From positions 1 through 64,000 of the forward strand of contig NZ_JACXIZ010000028.1 in NCBI RefSeq assembly GCF_014705605.1: 64,000 bases of DNA, read 5' to 3'. Of the stretch, positions 26,134 through 35,866 are shown one piece after another; within the stretch, counting starts at the first letter, position 1; every line of letters starts with the position of its first letter. Position numbers and translations under genes: made by a program. This DNA comes from Paenibacillus sabuli. Its GTDB lineage: Bacteria; Bacillota; Bacilli; Paenibacillales; Paenibacillaceae. Under the pieces are notes generated by a model. That model did not search any database and was not told the origin of the DNA. It was given only the letters and a program-made list of their open reading frames with translations.

Positions 26134-26970
26134 ATGGGCATGCGGGCAGGGGCACGGCTGGGCAACGGCGCGGCCTATCTCATTCTGGCGCTGTTCTCGG
26201 TGCTGACGGTCTATCCGATCCTGTGGGTATTCCTCGGCTCTTTCAAGGAAACGAATGAATTCTACAACCATATCTGGGGCCTGCCGGCCTCGCTGAACTG
26301 GGATAATTACGTCCGCGCGTGGGAGATGGCGCAGATCGGCACACGCATGGTGAACAGCGTCATCGTCACGGTGAGCGCGCTGGCGATCCTGCTCGTCGTC
26401 TCGACGACGGCCGCCTACGCGCTGTCGCGGCTGCGCTTCCCCGGGGTGACCGTGTTGTACGCCCTTTTTCTGGCGAGCATGATGATTCCGTCGGAGACGA
26501 CGGTCATCCCGCTCTTCCTGACGGTCAAGGAGATGGGCCTGCTCAATACGCGCCTGGCGCTGATTCTGACGTATGCGGCGGGCGGGCTGGCGTTCAGCAT
26601 CGTGACGCTGCACGCTTTCCTCAAGTCGATCCCGCACGAGCCCGAGGAGGCGGCGCTCGTCGACGGCGCGAACCGGCTGCAGGTGTTCGCGCATGTCATC
26701 CTGCCGCTCGTGCGCCCGGCGCTGGCGACGGTGGTGATCATCCAGGGGATGCATTTCTGGAACGAGTTTTTCCTGGCGCTGATCTTCGTGCGCGACGTGG
26801 CGCTGCAGACGCTGCCGCTGGGCATGACGCAGTTCTTTTTCCAATACACGTCCGACTGGACGCTGTACTTCGCCGCGCTGTCGATCGTGACCGCGCCGGT
26901 AATCGCGCTCTTCGTCGCGATGCAGCGCCAATTCGTGGACGGCTTGACGGCAGGGGCCGTCAAGGGATAG
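26134..26970 (+). CDS. ABC transporter permease (MalG-like)
   Basis: 278 residues with six membrane helices. The EAA motif EEAALVDGANRLQVFAHVI occupies the usual place in the fourth cytoplasmic loop. The start ATG immediately follows the stop of the MalF-like permease, with GGAGGG upstream, indicating translational coupling. It is the partner of that permease in the importer of this cluster. Confidence 0.92.
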   Translation: MGMRAGARLGNGAAYLILALFSVLTVYPILWVFLGSFKETNEFYNHIWGLPASLNWDNYVRAWEMAQIGTRMVNSVIVTVSALAILLVVSTTAAYALSRLRFPGVTVLYALFLASMMIPSETTVIPLFLTVKEMGLLNTRLALILTYAAGGLAFSIVTLHAFLKSIPHEPEEAALVDGANRLQVFAHVILPLVRPALATVVIIQGMHFWNEFFLALIFVRDVALQTLPLGMTQFFFQYTSDWTLYFAALSIVTAPVIALFVAMQRQFVDGLTAGAVKG

Positions 26971-27004
26971 CACGTGGGAGCAGGCAGAAGAAGGAGGGAT
27001 TGAG

Positions 27005-28081
27005 ATGAAAAAATTACGCGTCGGTGTGGTCGGCGTCGGCAAAGTCGCGCAGATTATGCATCTGCCGTTCCTCAGCGAGCTGCCGCAGTATGAACTCGCC
27101 GCGCTCTGCGACGTCTCGCCGCAGCTGCTGCGCGCCATGGGCGAGCGCTACGGCGTGGAGCGCCGTTACTTGGACTACGCCGAGATGATCCGCGCGGGCG
27201 GGCTCGATTGCATCGCGGTGCTGACGATGGACCATCCCGGCCCGGTACTGGCCGCGCTGGAAGCGGGCATCCACGTGCTGGTGGAGAAGCCGCTCTGCTT
27301 CGATCCGGCCGACGGCCGCCGCATGGTGGAGACGGCCCGGCGCAAGGGCGTGCAGCTGATGGTCGGTTACATGAAGCGCTACGATCCCGGGTACGCGTAC
27401 GCCGCCGAGCTGATTCGCGAAATGGCGGACATGCGGCTGCTGCGCGTGCATGATTTCGCCGGCGACTTCCGCATCGGCGACGCCATGTACACGCTGGAGG
27501 GCGCAAGCGATATTCCGCCGGAGGTGCTGAAGGAAGGGCAGGCGCGCGTCGCGGCGAGCGTGCGCGCCGGACTGGGCGCGGGCTACGAGGACCTGGCCGC
27601 GCTGTATCAGTCCTTCCTCATGCTGTGCAGCCACGACCTGGCGGTGATGCGCGGACTGCTCGGCGCGCCGCAGCGCGTGCTGCACAGCGATGCGCCCTCG
27701 GACAAGGCGCTGCTCGCGCTGCTCGACTACGGCGAGGGCCGGCGCTGCGCGGTGGAGATGGGCATGTGGGCCGGTTACTCCTGGTGGGACGAGCAGGTGG
27801 TCGCCTACGGGCGCGAGCGCATCGTCACCATCGCGTTCAAAAATCCGTACGCCCAGTACGTGCCGACGGTCGTGCAATCCCGGCATACGGAGCACGGCAA
27901 GCCGGTGGAAGCGCGAACCGTCGCCTCCTGCGAGGAGGCGTTCCGCAACGAATGGCTGCATTTCCACGAGGTGATCACGACCGGGGTCCCGCTGCGCACG
28001 CCGGGCGAGGACGGTCTGGCCGATGTGGAGCTGGCGCTGCAGATCGTGCGCGCCGCGCAGGCGAAGGAGGTATCGCATTGA
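27005..28081 (+). CDS. Gfo/Idh/MocA-family oxidoreductase
   Basis: 358 residues, ATG after AAGGAGGG. The N-terminal Rossmann fold has VGVVGVGKVAQIMHLPFL, and the conserved EKPL motif (VEKPLCFDPADG) follows near residue 95. A C-terminal alpha/beta substrate domain completes the family plan. These enzymes oxidise or reduce hydroxyl groups of sugars, inositols and related compounds with NAD(P). The neighbouring TIM-barrel isomerase and nucleoside hydrolase suggest action on a released sugar such as ribose or an analogue. The stop shares one base with the next start. Confidence 0.87.
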   Translation: MKKLRVGVVGVGKVAQIMHLPFLSELPQYELAALCDVSPQLLRAMGERYGVERRYLDYAEMIRAGGLDCIAVLTMDHPGPVLAALEAGIHVLVEKPLCFDPADGRRMVETARRKGVQLMVGYMKRYDPGYAYAAELIREMADMRLLRVHDFAGDFRIGDAMYTLEGASDIPPEVLKEGQARVAASVRAGLGAGYEDLAALYQSFLMLCSHDLAVMRGLLGAPQRVLHSDAPSDKALLALLDYGEGRRCAVEMGMWAGYSWWDEQVVAYGRERIVTIAFKNPYAQYVPTVVQSRHTEHGKPVEARTVASCEEAFRNEWLHFHEVITTGVPLRTPGEDGLADVELALQIVRAAQAKEVSH

Positions 28082-29037
28082 TGACGGACGTACGGCGCAA
28101 GATCATCCTCGACTGCGATCCGGGGCATGACGACGCGGTTGCGATCCTGCTGGCGGCAGGTCACCCGTCGCTGGAGATGCTGGGCATCACCACGGTCGCC
28201 GGCAATGCGGACGCCGACAAGACGGCGCGCAATGCGCTGCAGGTATGCGAGGTCGCGGGGCTGCCCGAGACGCTGCCGGTATGCGCCGGCGCGAGCGGGC
28301 CGCTCGTGCGCCCGCGGCTGCCGGCGTCCAAGGTGCACGGCAGCTCGGGCATGGACGGCCCGGTGCTGGCGCAGCCGCGCCGGGCGCTCGCGCCGGAGCA
28401 TGCGGTCGACTTTATCATCCGCATGCTGCGCGAATCGGCGGGCGACGTGACGCTCGTCCCGGTCGGACCGCTGACCAATATCGCGCTGGCGCTGCGCAAG
28501 GCCCCGGACATCGCGGCGCGGATCGAAGAAATTGTCGTCATGGGCGGCGCCTACTTCGGCAACAAGACCCCGGCCGCGGAATTCAATCTGTACAACGACC
28601 CCGAGGCGGCGCGCATCGTGTTCGAGAGCGGGGCCAAGCTGACGATGGTCGGACTGGAGCTGACCCATCAGGCGGTGGCGACGCCGGCCTTCCTCGCCGA
28701 GGTGGCGGCGCTGGAGGGCGCCGTGCCGCGCTTCGTCAGCGAGCTGTACGCCTTCGTCACGCAGACGTACAAGGCGGTGTACGGCATGGACGGCGCGCCG
28801 GTGCACGATGCGTGCTGCGTCGCCTACTGCATCGATCCCGAGCTGTTCACGACGCGCCATCTCAATGTCGTCATCGAGACGCGAGGCGAATACACGGCCG
28901 GCATGACGGTCATCGACCGCGGCGGCGTCACCGGACGGCCGCCCAACGTCGATGTCGCCGAGCGGCTGCGGCAGGAGCGATTCTGGCCGCTGCTGCTGGA
29001 GACATTCGCACGCTACGGTCAAGACGGGACCGCCTAG
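28081..29037 (+). CDS. Nucleoside hydrolase (inosine-uridine preferring type)
   Basis: 318 residues. ATG 28081 overlaps the preceding TGA by one base, and the long open extension upstream of it is only a shadow of the oxidoreductase gene. The calcium-binding signature of the family is clear ([15 protein letters not shown], residues 11-25), with GITTVAGN, a [13 protein letters not shown] stretch and the late HDACCVAY aspartate. The enzyme cleaves the N-glycosidic bond of ribonucleosides to give base and ribose. Here it is coupled to ABC uptake and to amine/semialdehyde catabolism, which suggests that a nucleoside or base analogue is the substrate of the whole cluster. Confidence 0.88.
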   Translation: MTDVRRKIILDCDPGHDDAVAILLAAGHPSLEMLGITTVAGNADADKTARNALQVCEVAGLPETLPVCAGASGPLVRPRLPASKVHGSSGMDGPVLAQPRRALAPEHAVDFIIRMLRESAGDVTLVPVGPLTNIALALRKAPDIAARIEEIVVMGGAYFGNKTPAAEFNLYNDPEAARIVFESGAKLTMVGLELTHQAVATPAFLAEVAALEGAVPRFVSELYAFVTQTYKAVYGMDGAPVHDACCVAYCIDPELFTTRHLNVVIETRGEYTAGMTVIDRGGVTGRPPNVDVAERLRQERFWPLLLETFARYGQDGTA

Positions 29038-29095
29038 CCGCTCCCGGTCGGGGGTTCCATCAGCACAGATACAACCAGAGGAGGCGCTTATTGTT

Positions 29096-30562
29096 ATGCC
29101 GCATACCGCAGAGCTAGCATACGGACAACTGAAAAATTACATCGGCGGCGCATGGACGGACTGCCCCGAGGCGGAGCTGCTGGACGTGCCCAACCCGGCC
29201 ACCGGCGAGACGCTGGCGCGGGTGCCGCTATCCACGAGCGGCGCGCTGGACGCGGCGGTCGCGGCGGCCGCGGAGGCTTATGACGGCTGGCGGCGCACCG
29301 CCGTGCCGCGCCGGGCGCGCATCCTGTTCCGCTACCAGCAGCTGCTGGTCGCGCACTGGGACGAGCTGGCGCGGCTCATCACGCTGGAGAACGGCAAGAG
29401 CTACGCCGAGGCACAGGGCGAGGTGCAGCGCGGCATCGAATGCGTGGAATTCGCGGCTGGCGCGCCGACGCTGATGATGGGCGAGCAACTGCCCGACATC
29501 GCCACCGGCATCGAGTCGGGGATGTACCGTTATCCGCTCGGCGTCGTCGGCGGCATCACGCCGTTCAACTTCCCGATGATGGTGCCGTGCTGGATGTTCC
29601 CGCTGGCGATCGCCTGCGGCAATACGTTCATCCTGAAGCCGTCGGAGCGCACGCCGATTCTTGCCTGCCGCCTGGCGGAGCTGCTGGCCGAGGCCGGCCT
29701 GCCGGATGGCGTGTTCAATCTCGTACACGGCGCGCATGACGTCGTGAACGGCCTGCTGGAGCACGAGGGTGTGCAGGCGATCTCATTCGTCGGCTCGCAG
29801 CCGGTCGCCGAGCATGTGTATAAGACCGCCGCCGCGCACGGCAAGCGCGTGCAGGCGCTCGCCGGCGCCAAGAACCACTCGATCGTGATGCCGGATGCCG
29901 ATCTGGACGCGGCGGTGACGAATATCATGGGGGCGGCCTACGGCTCGGCGGGCGAGCGCTGCATGGCGGCGGCGGTCGTGGTCGCGGTCGGCGACGTCGC
30001 CGAGCCGCTCGTCGCGCGGCTGCGCGAGGCGGCGAACGCGCTGACGATCGGCGACGGCCTGGCGGACGGCGTATTCCTCGGCCCGGTCATTCGGGCCGAG
30101 CACAAGGCGCGCACGCTGGGCTATATCGAGCAGGGCGTAGCGGAAGGCGCCGCGCTGGTGCGCGACGGCCGCGCGGACGCGGCGGCGAGCGGCGCGGGCT
30201 ACTTCGTCGGGCCGACGCTGTTCGACCATGTGCGACCGGACATGACGATCTGGCGGGAGGAGCTGTTCGCGCCGGTGCTGGCGGTTGTGCGCGCCGCCGA
30301 TCTGACGGAGGCGATCGGCATCGCCAATGCGTCGGAATTCGCCAACGGGGCCTGCCTATACACGGACAGCGCCCGCGCCGTCCGGCAGTTCCGCGAGGAG
30401 ATTGACGCCGGCATGCTCGGCATCAATCTGGGCGTGCCGGCGCCGATGGCCTTCTTCCCCTTCTCGGGGTACAAGAAGTCGTTCTACGGCGATCTGCACG
30501 CCAACGGCAAGGACGGGGTCGCGTTCTACACGCGCAAAAAAATGGTCACGGCGCGCTACTAA
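29096..30562 (+). CDS. mmsA: CoA-acylating (methyl)malonate-semialdehyde dehydrogenase
   Basis: 488 residues; start ATG 29096 with AGAGGAGG upstream. It is an aldehyde dehydrogenase of the MmsA/IolA type: YIGGAWTD start, [17 protein letters not shown], the [10 protein letters not shown] loop, and catalytic Cys289 in SAGERCMAA, a hallmark of this subfamily. It converts malonate or methylmalonate semialdehyde plus CoA and NAD to acetyl- or propionyl-CoA and CO2. The next gene encodes an aminotransferase able to make malonate semialdehyde from beta-alanine, so both steps sit side by side. An inositol role (IolA) is possible but no other iol genes are present. Confidence 0.9.
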   Translation: MPHTAELAYGQLKNYIGGAWTDCPEAELLDVPNPATGETLARVPLSTSGALDAAVAAAAEAYDGWRRTAVPRRARILFRYQQLLVAHWDELARLITLENGKSYAEAQGEVQRGIECVEFAAGAPTLMMGEQLPDIATGIESGMYRYPLGVVGGITPFNFPMMVPCWMFPLAIACGNTFILKPSERTPILACRLAELLAEAGLPDGVFNLVHGAHDVVNGLLEHEGVQAISFVGSQPVAEHVYKTAAAHGKRVQALAGAKNHSIVMPDADLDAAVTNIMGAAYGSAGERCMAAAVVVAVGDVAEPLVARLREAANALTIGDGLADGVFLGPVIRAEHKARTLGYIEQGVAEGAALVRDGRADAAASGAGYFVGPTLFDHVRPDMTIWREELFAPVLAVVRAADLTEAIGIANASEFANGACLYTDSARAVRQFREEIDAGMLGINLGVPAPMAFFPFSGYKKSFYGDLHANGKDGVAFYTRKKMVTARY

Positions 30563-30584
30563 GGCGCGGAGAGGAGGAAGTACG

Positions 30585-32072
30585 ATGGCATATGATTCGA
30601 TGTCGGCCGCATCGGCAGCAGGTCGGGCCGGACGGGCGGATGCAGAGGCGCCGAGCCCGGATGGCCATGCGTCCCGCATGGACACGACGGCGCCAGTCGC
30701 CGACGAGCAAGCGGCGCGAGCGGATGCCAGGGAGTTGGCGGCCGCCGACCGGGCGCATCTATGGCATGCGATGACGCCGTACAATGAAGCGCGGCCGCCG
30801 ATGATTGTGGCCGAGGGGCAGGGCGCCTGGATCGCCGATCTGGAGGGCAACCGCTTCCTCGACGCGATGTCCGGTCTGTGGTGCGTCAATGTCGGCTACG
30901 GCCGCGAGGAGCTGGCGCGGGCGGCCTACGAGCAGATGAAGACGCTGGCCTATTACCCGCTCATGCACAGCCACGAGCCGGCGATCCGGCTGGCGGAGCG
31001 GCTGAGCGAATGGCTGGAGGACGAGTACGTCGTCTTCTTCTCCAACAGCGGCTCCGAAGCGAACGAGACGGCCTTCAAGATCGCCCGTCAATACCAGCAG
31101 CAGATCGGGCAGCACGCTCGCTACAAGGTGGTCTCGCGCTATCGCGCCTACCACGGCAATACGATGGGAGCACTGGCAGCGACGGGGCAGGCCCAGCGCA
31201 AGTACAAGTACGAGCCGCTCGCGCCCGGCTTCGTCCATGTGCGGCCGCCCGATCCGTATCGCCGGCCGGAGGGCATGGACGAAGCGGAATACGGCCGCCA
31301 ATGCGCGCGCGAGCTCGAGGAGACGATTCGCTGGGAAGGCGCGGAATCGGTCGCGGCCGTCATCATGGAGCCGGTCATCACCGGCGGCGGGATGCTCGTG
31401 CCGCCGCCGGACTACCTGCGGCTGGTGCGGGAGGCGTGCGACCGGCATGGCGTGCTGCTGATCGTCGACGAGGTGATCTGCGGCTTTGGACGCTCGGGGC
31501 GCAAGTTCGGTCATCAGAATTACGACGTCAAGCCCGATATCGTGACGATGGCCAAGGGGCTGACGAGCGGCTATTTGCCGCTGTCGGCGACGGCTGTGCG
31601 GCGCTCAGTGTACGAGGCGTTTCAAGGCACGGAGGACTATGAATATTTGCGCCACGTCAATACGTTCGGCGGCTCGCCGGCGGCGTGCGCGCTCGCGCTG
31701 GCCAACCTGGAGCTGCTCGAACGCGAACAGCTCGTGGAGCGCTCCCGGCTGCTCGGCGAGCGGCTGCGCGCCGGCATGGAAGAGCTGCGCGAGCATCCGC
31801 TGGTCGGCGATATCCGCAGCTTCGGCCTGCTGCTCGGCATCGAGCTGGTCGCCGACAAGCAAGCCCGCACACCGCTGCCGGTGGAGCAGGTGACGCGGCT
31901 CATCGCCGCCTGCAAAGCGCGGGGTCTCATCATCGGCAAAAACGGCGACACCGTAGCAGGGTATAATAACGTGCTCACCTTCGCGCCGCCGCTCGCTTCG
32001 ACCGACGAGGACCTCGCCTTCCTGCTCGCCACGTTCAAGTCGGTCATGCATGCAAGCGAAAGCGAGGGATAG
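30585..32072 (+). CDS. Class III omega-amino acid (beta-alanine):pyruvate aminotransferase
   Basis: 495 residues, ATG after GAGGAGGAAG. The first 45 residues are an Ala/Asp/Arg-rich extension not expected in the family; the fold begins near LWHAMTPYNEARPP. Fold-type I class III PLP enzyme motifs follow: SNSGSEANETAFKIAR, YHGNTMGALAATGQ, the DEVICGFGRSG cofactor loop, and the PLP lysine Lys324 in MAKGLTSGYLPL. Such enzymes move the amino group of beta-alanine or omega-amines to pyruvate, giving malonate semialdehyde and alanine. The flanking semialdehyde dehydrogenase and alanine dehydrogenase fit that reaction exactly. Confidence 0.9.
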   Translation: MAYDSMSAASAAGRAGRADAEAPSPDGHASRMDTTAPVADEQAARADARELAAADRAHLWHAMTPYNEARPPMIVAEGQGAWIADLEGNRFLDAMSGLWCVNVGYGREELARAAYEQMKTLAYYPLMHSHEPAIRLAERLSEWLEDEYVVFFSNSGSEANETAFKIARQYQQQIGQHARYKVVSRYRAYHGNTMGALAATGQAQRKYKYEPLAPGFVHVRPPDPYRRPEGMDEAEYGRQCARELEETIRWEGAESVAAVIMEPVITGGGMLVPPPDYLRLVREACDRHGVLLIVDEVICGFGRSGRKFGHQNYDVKPDIVTMAKGLTSGYLPLSATAVRRSVYEAFQGTEDYEYLRHVNTFGGSPAACALALANLELLEREQLVERSRLLGERLRAGMEELREHPLVGDIRSFGLLLGIELVADKQARTPLPVEQVTRLIAACKARGLIIGKNGDTVAGYNNVLTFAPPLASTDEDLAFLLATFKSVMHASESEG

Positions 32073-32074
32073 CC

Positions 32075-33214
32075 ATGATAATCGGAGTGCCGAAAGAGAT
32101 CAAAAATCACGAGCGCCGCGTCGGCATGACGCCGGCGACGGCTCACGCTTATGCGTCGGCCGGTCATGAGGTGGTCGTCGAGACGGCGGCGGGGGCGGCC
32201 ATCGGGTACCGCGACGCGGACTACGAGGCGGCCGGCGCCCGGATCGGCCGTGATGCGGCCGAAGTATGGGGCGCGGCGGAGATGATCGTCAAGGTCAAGG
32301 AGCCGCTGCCGGAGGAATACGGCTACTTCCGCAGCGGGCTGCTGCTCTACGCCTATCTGCACCTGGCGGCGGAGCCGGGTCTGACGCAGGCGCTGGCGGA
32401 GAGCGGCGTGACGGCGGTGGCATACGAGACGATCCAGCTCGATAGCGGCGCGCTGCCGCTGCTCTCGCCGATGAGCGAGGTGGCGGGCCGGATGGCGGTG
32501 CAGATCGGCGCCAGCTACCTGGAGGGCCATCATGGCGGCAAGGGGCTGCTGCTGGGCGGCGTGCCCGGCGTAGCGCCGGCGCGCGTCACGATCGTCGGCG
32601 GCGGCATCGTCGGCGTCAATGCGGCCCGGATCGCGCTCGGCATGGGCGCCGAGGTCAGCATTCTCGATATCAATCCGGAACGGCTGCGCCAGCTCGACGA
32701 CCGCTTCCACGGACGCGTGCGGACGCTGATGTCGGACGCGCATACGCTCGCCGGCGCGGTGCGCGAGGCCGATCTGCTGATCGGCGCGGTGCTCGTCCCG
32801 GGCGCGCGCGCGCCGCGGCTCGTCAGCGAGGCGATGGTGCGAGCGATGAGCCCGGGCTCGGTGATCGTCGACGTGGCGATTGATCAGGGCGGCTCGATCG
32901 CCACGATCGACCGCATCACGACGCATGACGATCCGATCTATATCAAGCATGACGTCGTCCACTATGCGGTGGCCAACATTCCGGGCGCCGTGGCGCGCAC
33001 GTCCACGCAGGCGCTGGCCAATTGCACGACCGCGTATGGCCTGCGGCTGGCGGGCGGTCCGCTGCGCGAGGCCGCGCTGGCCGATCGCGCGCTGGCGCGG
33101 GGCATCAATGTCCTGGGCGGGCGGATCGTCTGCCAGGCCGTGGCGGAGGCGCACGGCTATCCGCATGAGGCGCTGGAGACGGCGCTGGCGCGCGGCGCGG
33201 GGATCGGAGCCTAG
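32075..33214 (+). CDS. ald: Alanine dehydrogenase
   Basis: 379 residues, the usual length. The N-terminus [20 protein letters not shown] is the family signature. Pyruvate-binding residues lie in [10 protein letters not shown] and YLHLA, and the NAD-binding Rossmann stretch is [24 protein letters not shown]. Ald deaminates L-alanine to pyruvate with NAD. It starts two bases after the aminotransferase stop, so it can regenerate the pyruvate acceptor used by that enzyme and release the nitrogen as ammonia. It is the last gene of the cluster. Confidence 0.95.
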   Translation: MIIGVPKEIKNHERRVGMTPATAHAYASAGHEVVVETAAGAAIGYRDADYEAAGARIGRDAAEVWGAAEMIVKVKEPLPEEYGYFRSGLLLYAYLHLAAEPGLTQALAESGVTAVAYETIQLDSGALPLLSPMSEVAGRMAVQIGASYLEGHHGGKGLLLGGVPGVAPARVTIVGGGIVGVNAARIALGMGAEVSILDINPERLRQLDDRFHGRVRTLMSDAHTLAGAVREADLLIGAVLVPGARAPRLVSEAMVRAMSPGSVIVDVAIDQGGSIATIDRITTHDDPIYIKHDVVHYAVANIPGAVARTSTQALANCTTAYGLRLAGGPLREAALADRALARGINVLGGRIVCQAVAEAHGYPHEALETALARGAGIGA

Positions 33215-33367
33215 TCGAGACGGCTTCTAGGACGACTGGCGCAGGTGGCGGCAGGCGGATCTGAGCGCGGATCCGTACTTGGCCGGCCGGACATGCCGCG
33301 CCGTGTGAGGACGCACGTCCAGGCATGTGCTACAATGGACCCATTAGTCCTAAAGGGGGATCGTGCC

Positions 33368-33559
33368 ATGCTGGAGAAGCTGACGCGACGCGGCAAAATC
33401 ATTTTTTACAGCGGGTTCGCGGCTTGTGTCATCGGCTTGCTCTTCAACGCCCGGGTCGGTCTGATCGAAGCCGTCGACGTGCTGTCGATGCCGCTGCTGC
33501 TGCTCGGGATTGCGGCGATGCTGATGTCCAATATGTATAAGAAAAAACGCCGTTCGTAA
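33368..33559 (+). CDS. Small two-helix membrane protein
   Basis: 63 residues. ATG 33368 is chosen because AAAGGGGGA lies seven bases upstream. A basic start (LEKLTRRGKII) leads into two hydrophobic segments (FYSGFAACVIGLLF and MPLLLLGIAAMLM) and a basic tail, KKKRRS. I do not recognise a family; it resembles small hypothetical membrane proteins common in Paenibacillaceae. A terminator follows at 33588. Confidence 0.6.
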   Translation: MLEKLTRRGKIIFYSGFAACVIGLLFNARVGLIEAVDVLSMPLLLLGIAAMLMSNMYKKKRRS

Positions 33560-33587
33560 CGCGCTGATGCGGCCGAACGCACACCGT

Positions 33588-33643
33588 CAAGCCGTCCGAT
33601 GTCCCGCGCGGAGCATGCTCCGCCCGGGAAGTCGGACGGCTTG
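33588..33643 (+). terminator. Large hairpin after the small membrane protein gene
   Basis: CAAGCCGTCCGA at 33588-33599 pairs with TCGGACGGCTTG at 33632-33643, with an inner CGGAGCATGCTCCG palindrome. Only a short T-poor tail follows (TTCCGG), so it may be a weak terminator or a transcript-end stabiliser. Confidence 0.6.
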
Positions 33644-33689
33644 TTCCGGTTATTCCTCAGTATGCATTTTTGAGCGATTTGTCGGCGGA

Positions 33690-33842
33690 GGGCCGCGCAT
33701 CGTCAGCGCCTTCGCGGGCGGCGGCATCATCGCGATGGTCGCTTCGACGATGATGCCGGAGGCGTACGAGGCGGGCGGACCGCTGGTCGGCATCGTGACC
33801 GCGCTCGGGGTCTTCCTGTCGATGCTGCTCGATCGGCTGTAG
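33690..33842 (+). pseudogene. 3' remnant of a membrane transporter (ZIP-like)
   Basis: About 45 in-frame codons ending at TAG 33840-33842 encode FAGGGIIAMVASTMMPEAY and GGPLVGIVTALGVFLSMLL. These look like the last two helices of a ZIP-type or similar cation transporter. The open frame extends upstream only through non-homologous sequence that includes the terminator hairpin, and no suitable start or ribosome binding site exists. The 5' part of the gene has evidently been deleted. The family assignment is tentative. Confidence 0.45.
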
Positions 33843-33882
33843 ACGCGCGCAGCATGAGGCGTGTCGCGTGCGCCGCCCGGGC

Positions 33883-35070
33883 TCAGACGCCGGAGCTCGT
33901 GTCGACCGGCGCGCGCCGCTTCCGGGTCACCTCGGGGCGCCCGGGCTTCGGCAGATTGCCGAATACGATCCAGGAGAAGGGCAGCCAGCGCGCCGTGAGC
34001 GACACGACGATCCAGGAGAGGACGAGCGCCGTCGCCCAGCCGCCGGCGTACCACAGATGCACGAGCATCGAATTGCCGGTCTCCAGCGGATGCAGGCGGT
34101 ATTCGAACAAGAAGAACGGATGAATGAGATAAATGCCGAACGACAGCGCGCCGAGCCGCTCCAGCCAGCGGTTGATCCAGCGCGGCGCTTTGCGGTACAC
34201 GACGTAAGCCAGCATGAGGAGCACGGCCGTCCCGAGATACGTGTGCGCGTTCCACAGGAATTCGTACAGCGTCGTATTGTAGCGCGTCCCGTACAGGCGC
34301 GCGTTGTACCAGATGTAGACATGCGCCGTACCGGCGGTCAGCCAGGCTGCGCCAAGTACGAGCCAGAAGGCGACGCGCGGCGCGCTCACGGTGCTGCGGC
34401 GAATCTGGAACCAGGCCTTGATCCGGGGGAAATAAATGCCCAGACACGCGCCCAGCATAAAATAAGCCATGTAAGAGAACGCCCAGCTGCCCTTATTGGG
34501 CACCTCCCAATAGGCTTTGTTCAGCAGCACGAAGCCCCATTGCACGGCCAGTCCGATCGGTATGGCCCAGCGCGCCAGCAGCGGCGCTTTTTTGAACAGC
34601 CACAGGGTAAGCGGGAACAAGACATAGAATTGAATGCTGATGAACACGAAATACAAGTGCGTGTAGGCTTTGCCGGTCAGCAGCTTGGAAAAGAAGGAGT
34701 CCATCGTCTCGTCAAAAGGCCGGCCCTGATAATAATGATGGTGCAGCAGGGCAAAATAAAAAACGGAAAAGAGCAGGTACGGCACAATGATATACAGCAG
34801 GCGCTTCTTATAAAATCCGCCGATCAGCTGCGCGGTGAGCGGCCGGGAATAGTAATTATAAAAGAGCACGAAGCTGCTCAGAAATATAAAGGTCGGGGTG
34901 CCGTGCTTCATAAATACGTTCAAAAAGTTATATAGCCCGTAATAGCCCGAATTTGTCATCTCGACCGTAGCATACGAAGTGGAATGCACGAACAGCACGC
35001 CGAGAATGGCAAAGGCCCGCACGAGCTGCAGCTCCGGAATTTTTTCTTTTTTATCGGGTTGGGCGTCCAT
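33883..35070 (-). CDS. Membrane acyltransferase (acyltransferase family 3, OafA/YrhL-like)
   Basis: 395 residues from ATG 35070, which is well spaced from AGAGGAG; a GTG three codons earlier is also possible. About ten membrane helices are seen. Family features include the early ELQLVRAFAILGVLFVHS (the His after an Arg-rich first helix is the catalytic or substrate site), KHGTPTFIFLSSFVLFY and LSFGIYLIHPFFLF. These enzymes O-acylate surface polysaccharides, peptidoglycan or lipids from the cytoplasmic side. No polysaccharide genes adjoin, so the acceptor is unknown. Confidence 0.87.
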   Translation of the reverse strand: MDAQPDKKEKIPELQLVRAFAILGVLFVHSTSYATVEMTNSGYYGLYNFLNVFMKHGTPTFIFLSSFVLFYNYYSRPLTAQLIGGFYKKRLLYIIVPYLLFSVFYFALLHHHYYQGRPFDETMDSFFSKLLTGKAYTHLYFVFISIQFYVLFPLTLWLFKKAPLLARWAIPIGLAVQWGFVLLNKAYWEVPNKGSWAFSYMAYFMLGACLGIYFPRIKAWFQIRRSTVSAPRVAFWLVLGAAWLTAGTAHVYIWYNARLYGTRYNTTLYEFLWNAHTYLGTAVLLMLAYVVYRKAPRWINRWLERLGALSFGIYLIHPFFLFEYRLHPLETGNSMLVHLWYAGGWATALVLSWIVVSLTARWLPFSWIVFGNLPKPGRPEVTRKRRAPVDTSSGV

Positions 35071-35386
35071 CGCTACCACTCCTCTCTATGCTGCTCGCAG
35101 GCTTGTGCGACCCGGCGATCGCCGGGTTGGCGAAACGCACTGAACAAGCCGCCTACAGGCAAGTATGTTCGGTTGCGGCAGGCTTGTCAACACTGCGCAG
35201 GGCGCAAAGCGCAATTTGGCGAAAAAGGATCGAATCGGAAATCGGGTCGATTCCTTGGCTATTCCGATCAGAATTTGTTCAGAGCCGGGGAGTATGATGG
35301 GCATACTACGAAAGATATGCTTGTGCAGGACGAGGAATCGGCGCGTTGCATACGGCACGGCGCGGAGCAGAGGGGGGAACCAGAGG

Positions 35387-35788
35387 ATGCGGGTGTTTTT
35401 AATCGATGCCGACGCGCGATTTTTGCGTCATTTTGAGCGGCAGCTGCAGGCTGTCGCGGAGACTCAAGTCGTCGGATCGGAGCGTGATCCTCGCCTCGCG
35501 CTGGAGCGTGTGCCGGCGCTTGCGCCGGATGTCGTATTTTTGGATGTGCTGTTGCCCGGCATGTCGGGCATCGGCCTCGCCAATACGCTGCTCGAGGCGC
35601 TGCCCGAGCTGCAGATCGTCTATGTCACGCGCGCGCGTCAGTATGCGCTGCAGGCCTTCAATCAGCAGGCGGCAGATTATCTGCTGAAGCCGGTCGAGCC
35701 GCTGCGCCTGGCGCGCTCGATCGACCGGCTTCGCCGCATGCGCGCCGAACGGACGGAGCTGCGCGCCTCGCAGCTCGAACGGGATTGA
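35387..35788 (+). CDS. Stand-alone response-regulator receiver domain
   Basis: 133 residues; ATG 35387 follows AGAGGGGGG. The whole protein is a CheY-like receiver: acidic pocket Asp7/Asp9 (FLIDAD), phospho-acceptor Asp53 (VVFLDVLLPGMSG), Thr81 (YVTRA) and Lys101 (LLKPVEPLRL). The AFxxxAxDYLLKPV pattern is that of LytTR-type regulators such as AgrA or LytR, but no LytTR output domain follows; a stop comes soon after a helical Arg/Glu-rich tail. No kinase gene is adjacent. It could act by protein-protein contact or be a shortened regulator. Confidence 0.8.
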   Translation: MRVFLIDADARFLRHFERQLQAVAETQVVGSERDPRLALERVPALAPDVVFLDVLLPGMSGIGLANTLLEALPELQIVYVTRARQYALQAFNQQAADYLLKPVEPLRLARSIDRLRRMRAERTELRASQLERD

Positions 35789-35866
35789 TTCCGGCCGCCA
35801 TTCGTGGTTCACTGTAAGAAGTGCTGGTCGCGACGACAGCAATCACGAATCGAAAGGACGGGTCCG

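Noticed and set aside
33567-33689. A start for the transporter fragment upstream at 33567
   Set aside because: The translated part before about 33690 is unlike any membrane protein and runs across the terminator hairpin, so it is not treated as coding.
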